Source: Bin18 sp965242795 (GTDB lineage Bacteria > Desulfobacterota > Binatia > Bin18). From it: DNA of 64,000 bases. The number at the start of each line of letters is the position of its first letter. The first letter of the stretch is position 1. Below are positions 8,691 to 18,734 of this stretch, piece by piece. The notes under the pieces were generated by a model, which was given only the letters and a program-made list of their open reading frames with translations, searched no databases and was not told where the DNA came from. The translations under genes were made by a program, and so were the position numbers. The stretch is taken from NCBI GenBank assembly GCA_965242795.1, contig OZ251505.1, positions 248,001 through 312,000 of the forward strand, written 5' to 3'.

Positions 8691-9272
8691 TTATCCTCGG
8701 GTCGATTCGATTCCCATGAAGTACGCGGACACGACCAACGTCATCCGCAACGCCTCCCGGCGGACGTCCAATCGTTCGACGGCCAACTTCTTCGGATGGG
8801 TCGCGAGCCGGTACAGGACCTGGAGTTCGGCCCCGGGTCGATAGTGACAATTGAGGCTGGTTTGCACCTGCCAGACGCCCGGAAGGTCCGGCACCTCCAG
8901 GCTCACGCCCGAACGAATGCGGGACCGATGCAGATCCAGCCCTTTCGTCATCGCCGTCAGTACGGCCTGCAGACGCGCCTGCGCCTCCCCTTCCGTCTCG
9001 GCCTGCCAGAATGCGTCTTTCAATGCCTGGTGGGTCTCGCGCTCCGCGGCGAGCAGACGCGTCCAGTCTTCTCCTCCCTGCAAGGCCTCCGAGCGTGCCA
9101 AGCGGGTTGCTTCCGCCGCGTAGGCGGCGGCGGCGTCCTGCAGCCGGTCGGATTGCACCAGAAGGCCGTACCCCAACACGAGACCGAGAATCAGCCACGC
9201 GCCGCCGCGGACACGGACATTTTCGGTGAATTCCGCGCGGACGTACGCCAGCGTCGTATCCAGCGTCTTCAT
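8691..9272 (-). CDS. gspM: type II secretion GspM-like protein
   Basis: 193 residues: a short cytoplasmic tail, one membrane helix (GGAWLILGLVLGYGLLV, about residues 23-39), a coiled-coil stretch rich in Ala, Glu and Arg, and a small periplasmic alpha/beta domain ending near VVSAYFMGIE. This is the layout of GspM, which partners GspL in the inner-membrane platform. The start at 9272 has a GGAGGTGGAGG ribosome-binding site and overlaps the gspL stop by four bases (ATGA), so the two are translationally coupled. Sequence conservation in GspM is low, so the call leans on position and topology. Confidence 0.8.
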   Translation of the reverse strand: MKTLDTTLAYVRAEFTENVRVRGGAWLILGLVLGYGLLVQSDRLQDAAAAYAAEATRLARSEALQGGEDWTRLLAAERETHQALKDAFWQAETEGEAQARLQAVLTAMTKGLDLHRSRIRSGVSLEVPDLPGVWQVQTSLNCHYRPGAELQVLYRLATHPKKLAVERLDVRREALRMTLVVSAYFMGIESTRG

Positions 9273-10354
9273 GCCTCCACCTCCATCGATATCTTCAACC
9301 GGTCGGCCTTTCGGTCCGGCTCGGCCTTGACGTGGTGGAACAATGGATGGGCTTCCAATGCACGGACGTACGCGATCGGGTCCGGCGCCGCGTCCTCGAC
9401 CAGAATGGAAAGTTCGCCCCGACGATAGCGCCACTCGTGGAAGGTGGCCGACGGGCTGGGCAACGTCCGGTCCACTTCGTTCATCACGTACGCCTGCGAC
9501 GGCGTTGCCAACAAATCGGACAAGGCGCGGTTTCTCGTCCGCAGGCGCACGAGTTCGTTGCGGGCTCGAACCAGCGGGGCGACCTCGGCCTGAATGCGGG
9601 AAAATGCCCCCTCGGCCGTTCGGGTGAGGTGGCGGAGCTTGCGGAACCGCCCTTCCTGCCAGAGTGCGGCCATGGCCAGCGCAAGCACGCACGCGGCCAC
9701 CACGGCACGCTCATTGGTCTCGAGCCAGGCACGCGGCGACATCCAGCCGGTCCAGGGCTCGGAATCGAAGGCTGACGGAGGCACGTGCGGAACGTCCAGG
9801 TCCGCCGCGGAGACCGAGCGCCCCAGGCGGGCGAGAAACCACTCGGTCTGGTTTTCGTCCGGCCGCTGCGCAAACCAGAATGCGTCGCGCAGTATGTCCG
9901 CACGCCAGTACTGCAACTCGAACCCTTCATGACAGGCTTGGAGATGCACGCCGTCGGGCTTGCGGGGGAAGAAAACGGTTTCAGGCAGGACCCGTTCGGG
10001 GTTCTTCCGGTCGGCCGTGCCTGCGGGCGTTTGCCCGTGGACAGCCTCTGCATCCCAGAACCAGACCATGGCCGTGCTGCCGGCCCAGACACAATGAGAG
10101 CCGGTCGTGTCGAACGGACTCCAGACCGGCAGCTTGAGTTCCAGGGCCGGGCGCCGTTTGGCTCTCGGCACGTGTCCGAACTCCTCGCAGCGGTACATGC
10201 ACAGGCCGCGGCCGACGATCCAATGTCGATGCAGCGCGGTCTGCTGCAGCGCGGACACCCCGGACCGGGTCTGGATGACGTTGGACTTATTGGAGAAGCG
10301 GCGTCGCCACTGTCCGAGGCGTGTCTGCAGCGTCTGCGGTCGCAGGCTCCTCAT
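9269..10354 (-). CDS. gspL: type II secretion GspL-like protein
   Basis: 361 residues. A cytoplasmic region of about 210 residues precedes one membrane helix (AVVAACVLALAMAALW, about residues 219-234), a coiled coil, and a periplasmic ferredoxin-like domain (TFHEWRYRRGELSILVEDA, then VRALEAHPLFHHV). This matches GspL/PilM-N type platform proteins, which recruit the ATPase GspE to the membrane. The start overlaps the gspK end by 68 bases; a GGAGG lies 13 bases upstream. Overlap with gspM is ATGA. The cytoplasmic part is shorter and less recognisable than classical actin-like GspL domains. Confidence 0.8.
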   Translation of the reverse strand: MRSLRPQTLQTRLGQWRRRFSNKSNVIQTRSGVSALQQTALHRHWIVGRGLCMYRCEEFGHVPRAKRRPALELKLPVWSPFDTTGSHCVWAGSTAMVWFWDAEAVHGQTPAGTADRKNPERVLPETVFFPRKPDGVHLQACHEGFELQYWRADILRDAFWFAQRPDENQTEWFLARLGRSVSAADLDVPHVPPSAFDSEPWTGWMSPRAWLETNERAVVAACVLALAMAALWQEGRFRKLRHLTRTAEGAFSRIQAEVAPLVRARNELVRLRTRNRALSDLLATPSQAYVMNEVDRTLPSPSATFHEWRYRRGELSILVEDAAPDPIAYVRALEAHPLFHHVKAEPDRKADRLKISMEVEA

Positions 10355-11306
10355 AGCGGTAATCGATCCTCCAGGGGGCGACGTCCGAAAACGGGGTCAG
10401 TTCGATGCCGACCAGCATGCGCACGCCGTCATCCTCGTGCCACAGGGTCATGCGCAGAAAACGCGACGGCATCAGACGGATGTCGGTCGGGTCGATGTCC
10501 AGGTGTTTCCCGGTCTGCATGGCGATGAAGCTCAACCGCGAGACCGATTGTTCGGCCCGCGCATCGAGGAGCGGTTGCACGCTCTGCAGATCTAGGTCGA
10601 GCAGCGCCGCCATGAGCTCGGGGGGCATCGTGTTGAAATTGTACCCGACGGGAGCGCGTATGGAAAGCAAGGGACTTAAACGTCGCCACTGCGCGGGAGT
10701 CACGATTTCGGCGATCCCGAGCACGCGGTGCAATTCCAGCGGACTGGCCATGATCCAGTTCGGCGGGGGCGGCTTCCCCCGGGCGCGGTACTGACCGGCT
10801 TCGGCCCCATTCAGGCGTAACGTGCGATCCAGGTCGATGTAGTCCTCCGCCCTGGCGACGATGCGCGCGACGTCGTCCCGCGCAATGCCGACCCACCGGA
10901 GCACGGCGCCGAACACCGGGACGGTCGGCCGATTGACCGACGCCAGCCCGCCTTCGTCCTGCACCGCGAACCGCGTCGTTCCCAACCCGGCGTACACGCG
11001 GCCGGTGACGTGCAATTCGCCCTCGCCCCAGTCCGGCAACGTTGTGGTTTCGGGGAGCCGGTCGGAAAAGCGTTGCGGGGTCTCCAGGATCAGCCCGCGG
11101 TGGTTCATGCGATTCGTGGCGAGCAGGTAGGTGACGGTCGCCTGCGTGCTGCGCCGGTCGAGGGTACGTTCGAGGGACCGTTTGGCGCGCCGCGCGGTTT
11201 CGACCCGGGCGGTCGTCACCGCGTCGATATGCGCGGCCAGCAGCGACAAGGCGGCCAGCACCCACAGCACGGCGATGAGCACGAATCCGCCGGGATTAGG
11301 TCTCAC
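10287..11306 (-). CDS. gspK: type II secretion minor pseudopilin GspK
   Basis: 339 residues. The GTG start at 11306 overlaps the gspJ stop (GTGA). It gives a very short leader followed by GGFVLIAVLWVLAALSLLAAH, a class III prepilin signal without the glutamate at position 5, as is usual for GspK. The large domain contains the SAM-like segments typical of GspK (VQDEGGLASVNRPTVP, AEDYIDLDRTLRLNGAE and the Asn-containing YNFNTMPPELMAAL). GspK caps the pseudopilus tip together with GspI and GspJ. In-frame sequence upstream of 11306 belongs to gspJ and is not coding in this frame. Confidence 0.92.
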   Translation of the reverse strand: MRPNPGGFVLIAVLWVLAALSLLAAHIDAVTTARVETARRAKRSLERTLDRRSTQATVTYLLATNRMNHRGLILETPQRFSDRLPETTTLPDWGEGELHVTGRVYAGLGTTRFAVQDEGGLASVNRPTVPVFGAVLRWVGIARDDVARIVARAEDYIDLDRTLRLNGAEAGQYRARGKPPPPNWIMASPLELHRVLGIAEIVTPAQWRRLSPLLSIRAPVGYNFNTMPPELMAALLDLDLQSVQPLLDARAEQSVSRLSFIAMQTGKHLDIDPTDIRLMPSRFLRMTLWHEDDGVRMLVGIELTPFSDVAPWRIDYRYEEPATADAADTPRTVATPLLQ

Positions 11307-12010
11307 GAGAAATCCCGAAAATTCACCACCGGTCGCGGAAACACATCGGGCCGCACCGCCCAGATTTCGTCTCCCGCATGCGACACGAGCCGCACCATCC
11401 CGGGAAGACTCTGTTTCGATCCGGGGTCGAGCGGCCAGCGTGCATACCACCGGCCCGCCGCATCGGCATACTCGAACGACAGCCCCGGTTTGCGCACGGT
11501 GAGGACGGTCCACGTCAAGCGGCCCTCCTCGGCGTACACCACGAGAGCAGCCCCCGCGTCGTTCGGGTCGATGGACCAGCGGACCCGGGTCGGCTGGCCG
11601 GGCTGGCCGGCGAGGGGTCGAAGGGTGGTCCCTTCGAACGCGGTCTGCCGGCCCTCGAATCGGCGCGTGGCGCGCACGGACGGGACCATTCCCCCGACCG
11701 TGGAAGCGAACCAATGGCGTTGGAGCGCGATCGACGCTGACGTCTTCCCGACACGGGTAGCGGTTTCGTACCGGCCGAGGAAAAAGCCGGTCCCCTGGAT
11801 CACCAGGGTGCCGAGCAACGACGTCAGGACCAGGACGACCAAAAGTTCGAGCAGCGTCAGACCCGCTACGCCGGTTCCTACCCGAGGCTGGCGAACGCTC
11901 CGGCGGACCGTCGGTGTTCCGATTGCGACAGGGCCGGCTGCCGTCGGTCTCCCCCGGGTCCGTTCCGGAAGGGGGAGAAGAAGGGAAAAGGTTCGTAATG
12001 CAGGAGACAT
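11303..12010 (-). CDS. gspJ: type II secretion minor pseudopilin GspJ
   Basis: About 235 residues from ATG at 12010. The prepilin signal is GLTLLELLVVLVLTSLLGT, with cleavage expected after Gly and Glu at position 5. The mature domain (ALQRHWFASTVGGMVPS, RVRWSIDPNDAGAALVVY, WYARWPLDPGSKQSLPGMVRL) fits GspJ, which joins GspI and GspK at the pseudopilus tip. The leader from 12010 would be about 50 residues, long for a prepilin, and no clear ribosome-binding site precedes it. A GTG nearer the signal could be the true start. The gene follows the terminator hairpins of the inserted exported-protein gene, so it may need its own promoter or readthrough. Confidence 0.85.
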   Translation of the reverse strand: MSPALRTFSLLLPLPERTRGRPTAAGPVAIGTPTVRRSVRQPRVGTGVAGLTLLELLVVLVLTSLLGTLVIQGTGFFLGRYETATRVGKTSASIALQRHWFASTVGGMVPSVRATRRFEGRQTAFEGTTLRPLAGQPGQPTRVRWSIDPNDAGAALVVYAEEGRLTWTVLTVRKPGLSFEYADAAGRWYARWPLDPGSKQSLPGMVRLVSHAGDEIWAVRPDVFPRPVVNFRDFS

Positions 12011-12035
12011 GGCCGAACGACGGACCCCAATGAAG

Positions 12036-12104
12036 AAAGCCCCTGATACTCTCGAAAGAGTCAGGGGCTTTCGGGTTGGCCCGGACCGTTGGAAAACGGT
12101 CCGG
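12036..12104 (-). terminator. double hairpin terminator after the inserted exported-protein gene
   Basis: Two perfect inverted repeats lie just beyond the stop at 12126. The first met on the minus strand is CCGGACCGTT (12081-12090) pairing with AACGGTCCGG (12095-12104) around a four-base loop. The second is AAAGCCCCTGA (12036-12046) with TCAGGGGCTTT (12061-12071), whose interior CTCT/AGAG extends the stem, followed by a T-rich run. Together they should stop most transcription between the inserted gene and gspJ. Confidence 0.8.
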
Positions 12105-12125
12105 GAGCGGAATGAGACTATTGAT

Positions 12126-13745
12126 CTATTGGGAAGCGCCCAGTCCACCGATGAAGGTGTTGTTCGTCAGCACCCCGCCGCTGCGGACCAACAGTTGCAC
12201 CGAAACACGGCTGGAGGAGTGGAGACTGCAAGACAGACGACCGCCGACCCGATCGCCGAGATTGACCATCCAACCATCCACCCCGAGCATGGTCGCGATA
12301 TCCCCCGATGAGTAGCGCTGGACGCTCTCGCCCTCGATGCTAGTCCTCACGAAGCCTCCGACGCGCCCGCCCCTCTGGTCCATACAACGGAAGAATACGG
12401 TACAAGTCGAGGCTCCCTCGCACCGGATTCGCAGGTTTCCCGAGTCCTGGTTAGACGGGTCCGGAATTCCGTACGCGTACGTCGTGAAGTTGATCCCGCT
12501 GTATTCGAGCGTCAGAGGTTTCCCGGCCATCATGCTGTCCTTTGCCGTCGCTGCGGCGAAGTCGAGCGTGTAGCTGACTCCGATATCCCCTCTTCCGATC
12601 TGGCCACCGCCCGGCACGTAGTACAGAGCACGCTGCGAACCGGCGACGATAGCCCCGGTTCCAGCCAGCGGCCTGGCCCCCTCCGCGGTCGTTCCGTCCG
12701 CGGAGATGGTCAGCAGGAGGTCGTTACTCTCGTTGTAAGTAACGTCGCCCGTCGTCGTCGCGCTGAGGAACAGACGATCCGACGAAGAAAAGTTCCCGCT
12801 TACCGCGACCCGCAACATGTCGGTAGTTCCCGCGCTGAAGTTGGTCAATCCGTCCGCTGCCTTCTGGTCCCCTGCGGTGTCCTCGATCGTGACGGAGGAG
12901 AGCTTGATTCCCGACGTGGCGTCAGCGCCGAGCCCACCGATCTTTATGAGCTGAGCAGTAGAGCTAGTCGCTGTAAGCATGGTGGGGTCGTCGAGGTTGA
13001 TCTGCCCCATATGGGCGGTCTCGCTCGTCGCGGAGGGGTCCACGGCCAGCGTGTAGGCCGGAACGATCCTTGCGATGGCGACTGCGTTGCGTGGTCCTGG
13101 TTGCTCGTCTTCGGCTCCTGGATCGGCCGTGTCCGTGGCTGTGGAGGTAGCGGGGTACTTCGGAAAATTATTTCCCCCGGTCGAGAAGCGATCCTGCGCT
13201 GGAGGATCAACCGTCACCGTCACGATAACCATACGGTCACGGGGCGTCTCACCATCGGCAACGGAGACCATTTCCACATCGGGAACATTGAAAGTGAAGC
13301 CCTTGCCCTGCAACGCCACCTGGCCGCCCCCCTCAGGCGCCGTGACCGTGTACGATACGAAGTCGTCACCTCTTTGGCCTCCACCCCCGTCCCGGCCCTG
13401 CGAGAAAACGAAATCACCAGCGTCGGTGTAGGAGAGATCGCCCGCCGAGACGGGCTGGGCCAATCTCGCTCCAGTAAAACGGAAGGTGAATACGGCGGAC
13501 TGCCCTTCGTCGACCGTAACCCCACTCGAAGCTCCATAGTTGATCCTAATAACGGACGCCAGCGCCAACTTGACGCTCCCTGAATTGGGGCCGAATAGCT
13601 CCTGAGCGAATTGCGTCGACCCTCCGTCAATGTTACTACCCGTGCTGCGCAGGGGAGTTACGTGTTCTGTTTGTGCCCAGACCGGTGCCACGAGCATGGC
13701 GGTCAGAGCGGCTGCGGTTACGGTCGAAAGAATCTTTGTGCCCAT
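12126..13745 (-). CDS. Sec-exported protein with four-cysteine C-terminal module, inside the T2SS operon
   Basis: 539 residues, family not recognised. A classical signal peptide (MGTKILSTVTAAALTAMLVA, cut after WAQ) follows an AGGAG site. The body is beta-rich, Thr/Ser/Gly-rich and acidic, like adhesin or surface-layer domains. It contains VDEGQSAVFTFRFTG, a Gly-rich segment (SQGRDGGGGQRGDD) and a metal-site-like acidic stretch (TDTADPGAEDE). The last ~115 residues form a module also present twice in the metalloprotease at 60560-61978: 'GIPDPS..D..NLRIRCE', four Cys, a W/GRLSC strand and a final 'VLTNNT'. It lies between gspI and gspJ, unlike standard clusters. A secreted substrate or surface partner of the system is the best guess. 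Confidence 0.8.
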   Translation of the reverse strand: MGTKILSTVTAAALTAMLVAPVWAQTEHVTPLRSTGSNIDGGSTQFAQELFGPNSGSVKLALASVIRINYGASSGVTVDEGQSAVFTFRFTGARLAQPVSAGDLSYTDAGDFVFSQGRDGGGGQRGDDFVSYTVTAPEGGGQVALQGKGFTFNVPDVEMVSVADGETPRDRMVIVTVTVDPPAQDRFSTGGNNFPKYPATSTATDTADPGAEDEQPGPRNAVAIARIVPAYTLAVDPSATSETAHMGQINLDDPTMLTATSSTAQLIKIGGLGADATSGIKLSSVTIEDTAGDQKAADGLTNFSAGTTDMLRVAVSGNFSSSDRLFLSATTTGDVTYNESNDLLLTISADGTTAEGARPLAGTGAIVAGSQRALYYVPGGGQIGRGDIGVSYTLDFAAATAKDSMMAGKPLTLEYSGINFTTYAYGIPDPSNQDSGNLRIRCEGASTCTVFFRCMDQRGGRVGGFVRTSIEGESVQRYSSGDIATMLGVDGWMVNLGDRVGGRLSCSLHSSSRVSVQLLVRSGGVLTNNTFIGGLGASQ

Positions 13746-14072
13746 TGACGTTCTCCTCTCTCTCTCTGCTTCCCCGATGGTTGGTTCTCCGGCTGAACGT
13801 TTCCCTTCCGGCTCCTTGATCATTTCGTCCTCCTCAACTTCGACGTTCAATACGCCATTTCCTTCTTCGGTGCAACTCCCTTTTTCACAAGGGTGCGCTT
13901 TCCACATGCCCCCTGAAGCCTTCGGTATCCGGCAGGCCCCACGATCGAGCGGTCGTCCCCGCCCCTTCGAGATTCGGGCAGCCGGGCCTTACGAAGAGTT
14001 TCCTTACTCCATCGTGCATGACTTTGCAAGGGCGTCGTCCGCGCAACGGCAGGCTCTCGTGACGGCTGAGGA
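13746..14072 (-). other. 327-base leader between gspI and the inserted gene
   Basis: This stretch separates the gspI stop from the start of the exported-protein gene. The short open frames seen in it have no recognisable content. The last part before the start is purine-rich (GCAGAGAGAGAGAGGAGA), supplying the ribosome-binding site. A promoter or structured leader may lie here, since the gene it feeds also has its own terminator. I see no convincing sigma-70 boxes and no match to a riboswitch core. Confidence 0.45.
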
Positions 14073-14603
14073 TCACAGGCTCTCTCGTACTTTCTCGTAT
14101 CCGATCAGCCGCAGCCGATACGTGCCGACGGGCCGGCCTTGTTCACTCACAGTGAACTCGACCCGGTACAGCCCGACCTCGTAGTCCCCCATCCGCCCGT
14201 ACGCGTTCTGTCCCTGGCGTACGGGCTCCAGCAAGCGGGCGGACCAGACGATCGCGTAATCGTCGAATTCCAGTCGCCCGCGTTCTTGTCGACGGGGGTT
14301 GACCGCGGACAGATACGCGACAGCCCGGTGGGCGGCCGGCAGGTGCGCGCTCACGGCGCGGACGCGGTGCAACGCGATCAGGTTGGTATTGAACAGACCG
14401 TACAGGGTCAGCGCCCCCGCGGAGAAGATCGTCAGCGCGACGATGGCCTCCAAGAGGGTGAAGCCCGGGGACGCAGAAGGAATTGTGGATTGTGGATTGT
14501 GGATTGTGGATTGTCGGCCGCGGCCTGCGGCGCCACGGGCGTGGCGGTCTGGTCGCCTGAAGATTCGTATGCCCCGGAAAGCTGTGGGCGCCGGTTCAGG
14601 CAT
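14073..14603 (-). CDS. gspI: type II secretion minor pseudopilin GspI
   Basis: 176 residues from ATG 14603, which overlaps the gspH end by eight bases. The prepilin signal is PGFTLLEAIVALTIFSAGALTLY with Glu at position 5; the mature part includes LIALHRVRAVSAHLPAAHRA and ends YRLRLIGYEKVRESL. GspI nucleates the pseudopilus tip complex. The leader is about 48 residues, much longer than normal. Part of it is encoded by a tandem ATTGTGG repeat (14482-14516), giving a Gln-Ser-Thr-Ile-His-Asn-Pro run. A later non-ATG start after the repeat is possible. It is unclear whether prepilin peptidase accepts such a leader. Confidence 0.85.
   Translation of the reverse strand: MPEPAPTAFRGIRIFRRPDRHARGAAGRGRQSTIHNPQSTIPSASPGFTLLEAIVALTIFSAGALTLYGLFNTNLIALHRVRAVSAHLPAAHRAVAYLSAVNPRRQERGRLEFDDYAIVWSARLLEPVRQGQNAYGRMGDYEVGLYRVEFTVSEQGRPVGTYRLRLIGYEKVRESL
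14482..14516. repeat. tandem ATTGTGG heptamer repeat
   Basis: Four perfect ATTGTGG units followed by one imperfect ATTGTCG unit. It falls inside the leader-coding part of gspI on the other strand. A length of seven means that gain or loss of one unit would shift the frame between the likely start and the prepilin signal. A related 'aatccacaatcc' string occurs near 22150 in a non-coding gap, so it may come from a dispersed element. Confidence 0.8.
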
Positions 14604-15126
14604 CGGTAGTGACATGGCAGTACGGCGGCTCCAGCACGAGTCGGACGTCCGGCGCGCCATTGTAGGACAACGTGACCTCGCCCCCGAGACACACGCCGTT
14701 CGCGCGGACGAGAATCGGCGCGGGCAGATGCAGGGTCCAGCCGTCGGGGAGGTCCATGCGGTAGGGCTCGTGATGCTCGAACGGCGAGACGTGCTCGGGG
14801 GCAGGCGTGTCCTCGTCATCGGGACCCGCAACCGGAGAGGGATTCTTCGCCACCATTGCGTCCGGCGCACCGCTCCCCACTATTAAATACGCGCGGCGCT
14901 GCAACATGGCCCGCCAGCCCAGGTTGGCGAACCGGTCCAGGATGGCGTTGCGTTCGGTCGTTCTGGCGACGGCGCCGTACAGCCGCTGCAGGTTCGGTGC
15001 TGCCACCATCGTTATCAGCGAGACGAGCGCGAGCACGACGACCAGCTCCAGCAGCGTGAAGCCGGATCCGAACGTGCCGGAAGCGTCAACTCGCTTGGGC
15101 GGGCTGTTCGGGCAGGTAGCCGACAT
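14596..15126 (-). CDS. gspH: type II secretion minor pseudopilin GspH
   Basis: 176 residues. The prepilin signal is SGFTLLELVVVLALVSLITM preceded by a leader of about 22 residues from ATG 15126, which has a GAGGGGG ribosome-binding site. The start lies 41 bases inside gspG. The mature domain (NLQRLYGAVARTTERNAILD, LPDGWTLHLPAPILVRANG) fits GspH, a minor pseudopilin below the tip complex. It ends with two Cys (NGVCLGGE, PPYCHV) that could pair. Confidence 0.88.
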   Translation of the reverse strand: MSATCPNSPPKRVDASGTFGSGFTLLELVVVLALVSLITMVAAPNLQRLYGAVARTTERNAILDRFANLGWRAMLQRRAYLIVGSGAPDAMVAKNPSPVAGPDDEDTPAPEHVSPFEHHEPYRMDLPDGWTLHLPAPILVRANGVCLGGEVTLSYNGAPDVRLVLEPPYCHVTTDA

Positions 15127-15598
15127 CGGCGTTGACCCCCTCGCCGCCGGGTTTCGCGTCCGCGCCGAAAGAGTACAGGGCGAACCCTTGCGAGGTATTG
15201 GCAGGCTGCTCGTACCGGTACGGCGTGCGCCACGGATCGAGCGGCAGGTCGTCTTCGAGATACGGGCCGTTCCAGTACGCGGCAACGTTCGACGGCGCGG
15301 CCATCAGCGCGGCGAGTCCCTGCGCGGTGGACGGATAGGTGCCGACGTCCAGGCGGTACGTCTGGAGGGCGCCGCGCAGCATCTTGATCTGCGTTTCCGC
15401 GGCCTGGACCTTGGAACTGTCCACGCGGCCGAACAGCCGCGGGCCGACCAGACCCGCGAGCAGCCCCAGAATGACCAACACGACCATGAGTTCGATGAGC
15501 GTGAACCCGGGGCTCCTGCCCCCCTTGTGAAAGCGGGTGAGGGAATGCGCCTCGGCGCCGAATGTGTGCAGTGCGACCATCGTTCGTTCCGTCTCCAT
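15086..15598 (-). CDS. gspG: type II secretion major pseudopilin GspG
   Basis: 170 residues. The prepilin signal PGFTLIELMVVLVILGLLAG is near-consensus, followed by VGPRLFGRVDSSKVQAAETQI. The C-terminal half has the major-pseudopilin signature (TYPSTAQGLAALMAAPSN, WNGPYLEDDLPLDPWRTPYRY, LYSFGADAKPGGEG) with acidic residues of the structural calcium site. It is the main subunit of the pseudopilus. The start is ATG 15598, three bases after the gspF stop; a second ATG at 15580 is also possible and would shorten the long leader of about 31 residues. Confidence 0.95.
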   Translation of the reverse strand: METERTMVALHTFGAEAHSLTRFHKGGRSPGFTLIELMVVLVILGLLAGLVGPRLFGRVDSSKVQAAETQIKMLRGALQTYRLDVGTYPSTAQGLAALMAAPSNVAAYWNGPYLEDDLPLDPWRTPYRYEQPANTSQGFALYSFGADAKPGGEGVNADVGYLPEQPAQAS

Positions 15599-15601
15599 AC
15601 G

Positions 15602-16798
15602 TCAGAGCGCGATTTCGTTGACGCTGGTAATCGCCAGAATGATGCCGATCATGATGACGCCGAGAAAGCCGCCGATCAACAGGATCGCCAACGGCTCGAT
15701 CAGGGTCAGGACCTGTTTCATACGCCGCGAACCGTTCTCTTCATAGAGGGTCGCGAGCGCGCGCAACATTTCGGCAAGCTGCCCCGACTGTTCGCCGACG
15801 CGGAGCAGGTTGTAGCCCGTCGGCGTGAGCGCGTGACGCTTTTCCAACGCCGCGGACAACGCGACGCCGCCGCGCACGTCGCCGGCCGCCTGTTGGAGCA
15901 CGGCTTTCCTGCGCGAGATGCGCACCCCGCGCGACGCGAGGTCGAGCGCCTCCATGAGTTCGACCCGGCTGGTCAGCATGGCGCTCATGATCGACGCCCA
16001 CTTGGCCGTATCGACCTCGGTGTACCACTGCTTCACGAGCGGCAAGCCGGCAAGGATGTCGTTCGCCCGCTGCCGCACCGCGGGCTGTGGAAACAGGATC
16101 GCCGCGGCCCCGGCCGCCGCGGCCAGCCCGCCGGCCAGCAGCCAGCGGCTGTCGTTGAACCACACGCCGGTACGCAATACGACCTCGGCCAGCAGCGGCA
16201 GTGAGCGGTCGTCGTCCAGCAGGTTGGCGAATTGCGGGACGACGAACACGAAGACGAGCGCGACCGCGGCGATGCCCGACACGACGAGAATGGCCGGATA
16301 CGTCAGCGCGCCGCGGACCTCCGCGGCGATGCGCTGGTCGTAGCTCATCTGATCGACCGCTTGGCGCAGGGACCGGGCCAAGTGCCCGCTCAACTCGCCG
16401 GCCTCGACGAGATGATAGACGTACTCCGGCAGCGGCAACGTGCCGGCCCGCAGCGCCGTCAGCAGACTCTCACCTTTTGTGAGTTCGCGACCGATGGCGG
16501 CGAAGGCGGCGCCGAGCAGCGGGTGGGAACTGCCCCGGCTCTGCGCCCGGACGGCGTCGCCCAGCGCCACGCCGGACTCCAGCAAGGTCGCGAGTTCGTG
16601 CAGTGCGACGACGACGTCCTGCCCGCGCAGCCGGCGGCGCGCGACCGCGGCCGGCGCCGTCTGCCGGGCGTGCACCTCGACGACCGTGCGCCCGTCGGTG
16701 CCGAGCGCCCGCACCGCGTCAAGGGGGGACTCGGCTTCGATTTCCCCTTTGAGCAGACGGCCGTCGCGATCGACGACTTCGTAGCGGTATTCCTGCAT
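15602..16798 (-). CDS. gspF: type II secretion inner-membrane platform protein GspF
   Basis: 398 residues, normal length. It has two homologous cytoplasmic helical domains, the first containing ALHELATLLESGVALGDAV and GRELTKGESLLTAL, the second KWASIMSAMLTSRVELMEAL and LRVGEQSGQLAEML. Three membrane helices are visible (ALTYPAILVVSGIAAVALVF, WLLAGGLAAAAGAAAILF and the final LAILLIGGFLGVIMIGIILA). GspF couples the ATPase to pseudopilus growth. The gene is 22 bases downstream of gspE and followed almost directly by gspG. Confidence 0.95.
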   Translation of the reverse strand: MQEYRYEVVDRDGRLLKGEIEAESPLDAVRALGTDGRTVVEVHARQTAPAAVARRRLRGQDVVVALHELATLLESGVALGDAVRAQSRGSSHPLLGAAFAAIGRELTKGESLLTALRAGTLPLPEYVYHLVEAGELSGHLARSLRQAVDQMSYDQRIAAEVRGALTYPAILVVSGIAAVALVFVFVVPQFANLLDDDRSLPLLAEVVLRTGVWFNDSRWLLAGGLAAAAGAAAILFPQPAVRQRANDILAGLPLVKQWYTEVDTAKWASIMSAMLTSRVELMEALDLASRGVRISRRKAVLQQAAGDVRGGVALSAALEKRHALTPTGYNLLRVGEQSGQLAEMLRALATLYEENGSRRMKQVLTLIEPLAILLIGGFLGVIMIGIILAITSVNEIAL

Positions 16799-16820
16799 CC
16801 CGATCTCTCTGCGCCGCGGG

Positions 16821-18506
<1,686 letters not shown>

Positions 18507-18734
18507 GTTTTTCGCCTCCGGCTCCCGGGTTTTCTTAGTGAGCGAATCGGACTATAGAAGGGGGCTGTCACCCGTCGAACCTATCACGCGGACGAAAGGA
18601 ATAGAAGCTGGAGAAAACCCGCTGGAACACGGGGCCGTCGTATCTCGATTACGGCAGGACTGATTCGGAGGGGCCGGGAACTTACGATTCCGGAAGGAAG
18701 ACCTCGCCGGTTTAGACACAATAACGTTCAAGGC

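Noticed and set aside
13746..14072. Possible cyclic-di-GMP riboswitch in the leader before the operon-inserted gene
   Set aside because: A GCAAAG string is present on the minus strand, but the conserved GEMM core and paired stems cannot be laid out, so I do not claim it.
14604..14870. Extended N terminus of gspI
   Set aside because: The added residues are antisense-type Arg/Pro-rich sequence inside gspH; the prepilin signal sits far downstream.
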